From: Rhodanobacter sp. 67-28
GTDB taxonomy: Bacteria > Pseudomonadota > Gammaproteobacteria > Xanthomonadales > Rhodanobacteraceae
Assembly (NCBI GenBank): GCA_001898415.1
Contig: MKTU01000039.1
Location: 40,030-104,029 of the forward strand
DNA: 64,000 nucleotides
Direction: 5' to 3'
Part shown: positions 59,130 to 64,000 of the stretch, in pieces
How positions within the stretch are numbered: the first letter of the stretch is position 1
How the letters are laid out: each line of letters begins with the position of its first letter
The notes under the pieces: generated by a model
Seen by the model: the letters and a program-made list of their open reading frames with translations, nothing else
Databases searched by the model: none
What the model was told of the DNA's origin: nothing
Translations under genes and position numbers: made by a program

Positions 59130-60431
59130 CGCATGCCGGCGACGAAGTTGCGTGTACGCCACGCCCATCCCGATCACCGCGGCGAACGCCACGTAATGCG
59201 CCGGCGCCAGCACGCCGAACTGCTTCACCAGCAGGCCGATCAGCGGCGGCGTGATGCCGCCGAACACTGCGTAGGCGATGTTGTACGAGAACGACAATCC
59301 GGAGAAGCGCACCGCGGGCGGGAACGCCACCACCATCAGCGCCGGGACCACGCCGACCACGCCGACGGCCAGCCCGGCGAGCGCGTACAGCACGAGGAAA
59401 TGCGCCGCCCCGAAGCGCAGATCCAGATACAGCGCGTAGCTGCACACCACCAGGCCGGCCGCGCCGAACAGCAGCGCGCGCGCAAACCCGATTCGATCCG
59501 CCAGGACGCCATAGCCCAGACAGCCCAACGCCAGCGCGACGGAGGCCACGGTGTTGCCGAGGAACGCCCGCGCCGGCGCCACATGGAACACCGACTGCAC
59601 CAGCGACGGCGTCATCAGGACGATCACCAGGATCGCCGCGGTGAGCATCCAGGTCACCAGCATCGACAGCAGCACACTGGGAAAATGCTGCTCGAATACT
59701 TGCCGCAGCGGCAAGCCGCTGGCCAGCTCTCGCCGGGCGTGCATCGCCTCGAATACCGGCGTCTCGCTGAGCCAGCGCCGCAGCCACACCGCAAAGAAAC
59801 CGAACACGCCGCCGGCCAGGAACGGCACGCGCCAGCCCCAATCGAGCACGGTCGCCGGGCTCATCCGGCTGTTGATCGCCGCCGCCGCCAGCGAGCCGAT
59901 CACGATGCCCACGGTCAGCCCCGAAGTGAGGCTGGCGCAGGCAAATCCCACCCGTCGCGCCGGCACGTGCTCGGCCACGAACACCCACGCGCCGGGTACT
60001 TCGCCTCCCACCGCGATGCCCTGCACCACCCGCAGCGACAGCAAGGCCAGCGGCGCCAGCATGCCGACCTGCGCGTATACCGGCAGCAGGCCGATACCCA
60101 GCGTGGGCACCGCCATCAGGAACACGCTGAGCGTGAACATCCGCTTGCGCCCCAGCTTGTCGCCATAGTGGGCCATCACGATGCCGCCCAGCGGCCGCGC
60201 GAGGTAGCCCGCCGCGAAGATGCCGAACACCTGCAGCTGCGCCAGCCACGGCGCGGTGTCGTGCGGGAAGAACAGCTGGCTCAGCGGGATCGCGAAAAAC
60301 ACGAACACCACGAAGTCGTAGAACTCCAGCGCGCCGCCCAGGGCTGCCAGGGTCAGCGTGCGGATGTCGCGGCGATCGAGAGTCCGGTCGTCCGTGATGT
60401 CACGCTGCAACACGAGGCCATGTTCGATCAT
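59127..60431 (-). CDS. MFS metabolite:H+ symporter (MHS family)
   Basis: From the ATG at 60431 the product has 434 residues with 12 predicted helices. MHS/sugar-porter motifs are GALEFYDFVVFVFFA, YLARPLGGIVMAHYGDKLGRKRMF and GIAVGGEVPGAWVFVAEHVP. Related members transport proline/betaine, citrate, shikimate or 2-oxoglutarate; the substrate here is unknown. It is monocistronic, divergent from nothing nearby, and its TAG stop is inside a REP element. Confidence 0.9.
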   Translation of the reverse strand: MIEHGLVLQRDITDDRTLDRRDIRTLTLAALGGALEFYDFVVFVFFAIPLSQLFFPHDTAPWLAQLQVFGIFAAGYLARPLGGIVMAHYGDKLGRKRMFTLSVFLMAVPTLGIGLLPVYAQVGMLAPLALLSLRVVQGIAVGGEVPGAWVFVAEHVPARRVGFACASLTSGLTVGIVIGSLAAAAINSRMSPATVLDWGWRVPFLAGGVFGFFAVWLRRWLSETPVFEAMHARRELASGLPLRQVFEQHFPSVLLSMLVTWMLTAAILVIVLMTPSLVQSVFHVAPARAFLGNTVASVALALGCLGYGVLADRIGFARALLFGAAGLVVCSYALYLDLRFGAAHFLVLYALAGLAVGVVGVVPALMVVAFPPAVRFSGLSFSYNIAYAVFGGITPPLIGLLVKQFGVLAPAHYVAFAAVIGMGVAYTQLRRRHA

Positions 60432-60649
60432 CGTCAGTTTTCCGGGAGCCGCCGTGGCCGCCGCGGAAACATAACCCAAAAACCGGTCCGCCCGATCGAC
60501 CTGGGTGCTCGGGCTGCGAGCCGTTTTCCGATGGGTCTCCGGCGCGACTGACCGGGGATTTCAAGCCCGGTCGACCGGCTGGAGCAACCGGCGGGGGCGA
60601 CTCCGCCTGAGCGACAAGGCGTGCGGCCGGCCTGGTCGCGCGCCGCGTC
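60432..60649. other. Intergenic region between MFS gene and epmA
   Basis: The two minus-strand genes are separated by 218 bases. A GACCGGG/CCCGGTC stem (about 60550-60572) lies in the middle and could be a weak terminator of epmA. No supported ORF. Confidence 0.4.
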
Positions 60650-61605
60650 TCACGCCCGGGCAAACGGAAACGCCAACACGTCGGCGATCGCGTCGGTATC
60701 GGCCAGGCACATCAACAGACGCTCCACGCCCAGCGCCACGCCGGCGCAAGCGGGCATGGCATCGAGCACGTCCAGCAGGTTCTCGTCCAGCGGGATCTCG
60801 CGCAGGCCGCGCTCGCGGCGTACCGCGTTGTCGCGCTCGAAGCGCCCGCGCTGCTCGGCCGCATCGTTCAACTCGTGGTAGCCGTTGGCCAGCTCGTAAC
60901 GGCCCAGATACAGCTCGAAGCGCTCGGCCAGCGGCGGTTCGCCGGGGCGAATCTTCGCCAGTGCACACTGGCTGGCCGGATAGTCGTGGATCACCGTGAT
61001 GCGGTCGCGCGGAAACGCCGGCTGCAGCTTGTGGGTGATCAACAGGTCGAGCCAGTCGTCACGGCCAAGCCCGTCCGGGCCGATGCCGAACGCGGTCAGC
61101 GGCGCACGCAGTTCGTCCACCGGCGCATGCAACGGGTCAATGCCCAGCCCGTCCAGGAACAGCTGCCGGTACGTGGTCACCCGCACCTCGGCGCGCCGCC
61201 CCACCAGCCCCAGCGCAGCCTCCACCAGCACGATGGTTTCCTGCATCAGCCGGCGATGGTCCCAACCGACCCGGTACCACTCCAGCATGGTGAACTCGGG
61301 GTTGTGACGCCCGCCCGCCTCGCCGTTGCGAAACACCCGGCCCAGCTCGTAGCAGTCGCCGACACCCGCCGCGAGCAGCCGCTTCAGCGGGTACTCCGGC
61401 GAGGTGCGCAACCAGCGCTCGCGTGCACCGGCATCGACATGGCCGCTGAAGGTCGTGCTGAAACCCTGCATGTTCGGATCGGTATTGCCGGCTGCCGACA
61501 GCACCGGGGTTTCCACCTCCAGCACGTCGCGCGTGGCGAAGTACGCGCGGATCAGGGCGTACAGCCGTGCACGCAAGCGCAGGGCGTCAGGCAGGGCGAG
61601 ACTCA

Positions 61606-61606
<1 letters not shown>
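60650..61606 (-). CDS. epmA: EF-P lysine ligase EpmA (GenX/PoxA)
   Basis: From the ATG at 61606 the product has 318 residues; the TTG just upstream is not needed. It is a class II lysyl-tRNA-synthetase-like catalytic domain without an anticodon-binding domain: FLEVETP-like VLEVETPVLS, RTSPEYPLKRLLAAG, ELGRVFRNGEAGGRHNPEFTMLEWY, and ALGVERLLM. It attaches (R)-beta-lysine to Lys34 of elongation factor P to help polyproline translation. The gene overlaps the end of ligA by 4 bases. Confidence 0.95.
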
Positions 61607-63999
<2,393 letters not shown>

Positions 64000-64000
64000 G

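Overview
The window is a chromosomal segment of a high-GC gammaproteobacterium. The gene content and protein sequences (SucA/SucB/Lpd operon, RluC-RNase E divergent pair, EpmA, SelO ending CSS, DUF1415, PilH, tmRNA tag ANDDNYALAA) fit Xanthomonadales, most likely Rhodanobacteraceae (Rhodanobacter/Dyella-like). That placement is inference from sequence recall, not from a search. I see no prophage, insertion sequence, CRISPR array or integrase. The region is mostly core metabolism with a few accessory modules.

Layout. 1-11.5 kb: start of an ALDH7-type dehydrogenase, tRNA-Arg(CCT), selO, DUF1415 and YkgJ-like proteins, an rsmC-rsuA pair of 16S rRNA modification genes, an mprF-virJ pair (aminoacyl-phosphatidylglycerol synthase plus putative lipid hydrolase), an OPT peptide transporter and a methyltransferase. 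11.5-15 kb: a small unknown protein, a PadR / membrane protein / DUF1579 operon with an inverted-repeat operator candidate, and a periplasmic cyclophilin. 15-20 kb: sulfate assimilation operon cysJ-cysI-cysH, divergent from a TauE/SafE exporter. 20-22.3 kb: ribosomal oxygenase plus GNAT. 22.5-28.3 kb: 2-oxoglutarate dehydrogenase operon sucA-sucB-lpd, interrupted by a palindromic repeat. 28.4-34.3 kb: LOG-family protein, YhdH-type reductase, pilH, then a minus-strand run hisS / histidine ammonia-lyase-like / DUF6165. 34.5-39.7 kb: tRNA-Ala(CGC), then an ECF sigma factor, a transmembrane Ser/Thr kinase and a di-heme peroxidase-like cytochrome. 39.7-44.4 kb: an esterase, tmRNA, two small cytochromes c, nfuA, phhB, rluC. 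44.4-48 kb: RNase E with a long leader that holds a terminator-like hairpin. 48-56.8 kb: LuxR-type response regulator, tRNA-Leu(GAG), secG, tpiA, SDR, two putative Fe(II)/2OG oxygenases, a lipoprotein, glmM, folP, orn. 56.8-64 kb: sbcB, DUF2461, an MFS symporter, epmA and ligA.

Themes. Several operons are coupled by 4-base ATGA overlaps (rsmC-rsuA, mprF-virJ, padR-sensor-DUF1579, cysI-cysH, roxA-GNAT, ligA-epmA). Small palindromic repeats of at least five sequence types sit between genes. In four cases the TAG stop codon of a gene is made by the end of such a repeat. The most interesting functional module is the ECF sigma / kinase / cytochrome cluster: the sigma factor carries a DTTE motif where most ECF factors have acidic residues, which fits activation by phosphorylation. 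I did not find a clearly new defence or mobile system here.
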